A DNA stretch of 8,479 nucleotides from Blastocatellia bacterium (GTDB lineage: Bacteria; Acidobacteriota; Blastocatellia; Pyrinomonadales; Pyrinomonadaceae), in assembly GCA_003175865.1 (NCBI GenBank), contig PSRF01000174.1:1-8479 (forward strand). Direction: 5' to 3'. Below, piece after piece: positions 7,845 through 8,479 of the stretch (position 1 is its first letter; each line of letters begins with the position of its first letter). Under the pieces are notes generated by a model that was not told the DNA's origin, did not search any database, and worked only from the letters and a program-made list of their open reading frames with translations. A program made the translations under genes and the position numbers.

Positions 7845-8243
7845 TCACCCCGCCGAATCCACAAGTGCCGCAAGTTTTCTGGGCGCAAGTTCCTGATACG
7901 CACGACGCAATAGTTCTGTGACTGTGGACCAGTCAACCTCATCAAGATCGAGTCGAATTGCAATCCAGCCCTTCGATCCAAGGTAGGCAGGAACAAAGAA
8001 CGACTCTGGATCGTCACGCACAAGTCGTCGTTGCTCGTTCAGATTCGATTTACAGCAAAGAGCAATCTTGCCATCACCATGATGATCAAACAGATAGTAG
8101 CTGAAGATCTTTTTGCGGATCCGCAGCGACAGGTGCGTTTCTCCTGCTGGTTCAATCACGATTTCAGGCAAGCCAGCGCAAATCTCTATCAACTCCTCGC
8201 GTCGCGCGTCCGCACTCGAGAGTTGTTGCCCGCTAAGCGCCAT
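7845..8243 (-). CDS. MmcQ/YjbR family protein (DUF419)
   Basis: The 132-residue product matches the short MmcQ/YjbR family: an N-terminal helix ending in CAGLPE, then THLSLRIRKKIFSYYLFDHHGDGKIALCCK (37-65), a middle acidic part, GSKGWIAIRLD (89-99) and the C-terminal helix VDWSTVTELLRRAYQELAPRKL (103-124). The family has a CyaY-like alpha/beta fold and is often labelled DNA-binding, but its biological role is not established. The start ATG at 8243 has GAGGAG 5 nt upstream, a strong ribosome binding site. It is the first gene of a two-gene operon with the acetyltransferase and is divergent from the exported protein that starts at 8334. Confidence 0.88.
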   Translation of the reverse strand: MALSGQQLSSADARREELIEICAGLPEIVIEPAGETHLSLRIRKKIFSYYLFDHHGDGKIALCCKSNLNEQRRLVRDDPESFFVPAYLGSKGWIAIRLDLDEVDWSTVTELLRRAYQELAPRKLAALVDSAG

Positions 8244-8333
8244 AGCAGCTCCTCACCATAAAGATTTTCGGACTTTGCATTCTAGCCAGACGTCTAATTG
8301 TTAACCAGACATCTGTCTACTCTTGGATGCGTC
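8244..8333. promoter_or_regulatory. Divergent promoter region with spaced AGAC/GTCT palindromes
   Basis: The 90-bp gap between two divergent genes must hold both promoters. It contains CCAGACGTCT (8286-8295) and CCAGACATCT (8305-8314), which are direct repeats 19 bp apart, close to two helical turns. Each has dyad symmetry: AGACGTCT, and AGACA-TC-TGTCT extending to 8318. This is the arrangement expected of a dimeric regulator bound on one DNA face, but no regulator gene is in the window. Clear -35/-10 boxes were not found, so the operator reading is an inference. Confidence 0.4.
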
Positions 8334-8479
8334 ATGAACAAAAATGTGAATGTCGAATCCGACAAACGGCACAGGCTGTTCCTACTAGTCGGTCTTCTGT
8401 TGGTGTTGTTCCTGGTACTCTTCGTTACAGTCAAAAGTGTGGCCCAGGGAAACCGGTCGAGACGTGTGGTAAACCCGCC
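8334..8479 (+). CDS. Exported or membrane-anchored protein, 5' end only
   Basis: An ATG at 8334 opens a frame that stays open to the window edge (48 codons plus two bases). The first 14 residues are polar and basic (MNKNVNVESDKRHR). They are followed by a strongly hydrophobic stretch at about 15-35 (LFLLVGLLLVLFLVLFVTVKS) and then SVAQGNRSRRVVNP, which could be cleaved after VAQ or remain as an anchor. The long polar n-region slightly favours a signal anchor. No family can be assigned from this fragment. Only a weak ribosome binding site is visible (TTGGATG region), so the start is tentative, though no alternative ATG fits as well. It is divergent from the MmcQ/YjbR-acetyltransferase operon. 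Confidence 0.6.
   Translation, partial: MNKNVNVESDKRHRLFLLVGLLLVLFLVLFVTVKSVAQGNRSRRVVNP

Noticed and set aside
8031..8304. Plus-strand frames over the start of the MmcQ/YjbR-family gene
   Set aside because: They are antisense to a well-supported gene with a strong ribosome binding site and show no domain features.

Overview
The window looks like chromosomal DNA of an environmental Gram-negative-type bacterium. Exported redox enzymes with a Tat signal, Shine-Dalgarno motifs and tight gene packing are all bacterial traits. The mix of an M16 peptidase, an isoquinoline-oxidoreductase-like molybdenum enzyme with its own c-type cytochrome, an HtrA-like protease and many intergenic heptamer and inverted repeats reminds me of Acidobacteriota (Blastocatellia-like) genomes. 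That placement is an impression from gene content, not something the sequence proves.

Layout. Positions 1-479 hold the 3' end of an M16 zinc-peptidase-family gene (+). It converges on a minus-strand group reading leftwards from 2103: a small secreted or membrane hypothetical protein (1741-2103), a 32-residue single-pass membrane protein (1547-1645) and a YitT-family membrane protein (602-1450). Heptamer repeat tracts lie on both sides of the YitT gene. A 391-bp divergent region (2104-2494) with an inverted repeat leads into a plus-strand cluster. That cluster encodes a [2Fe-2S] subunit (2495-2968), a Tat-exported molybdopterin subunit (2965-5127) and a membrane-anchored diheme cytochrome c subunit (5296-5889). 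Together they form a periplasmic three-part oxidoreductase that would pass electrons from substrate through molybdenum and the iron-sulfur clusters to cytochrome c and the respiratory chain. A REPIN-like inverted repeat (5893-5995) separates it from an S1C (HtrA/Deg-like) protease with one PDZ domain and no visible export signal (6112-7188).

Beyond the protease, a 167-bp inverted repeat (7196-7362) fills almost the entire gap to a convergent two-gene minus-strand operon: an MmcQ/YjbR-family protein (7845-8243) followed by a GNAT acetyltransferase (7370-7840), which look translationally coupled. At the right edge a divergent plus-strand gene (8334 to the window end) begins with a signal-anchor or signal peptide and is cut off.

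I see no CRISPR array, rRNA, tRNA, phage gene or transposase, and no clear sign of a wholly new biological system. The most interesting material is non-coding. Five structured repeats of at least four different kinds occupy intergenic gaps in 8.5 kb, two of them exactly between convergent genes. Next comes the short membrane-protein gene at 1547-1645.
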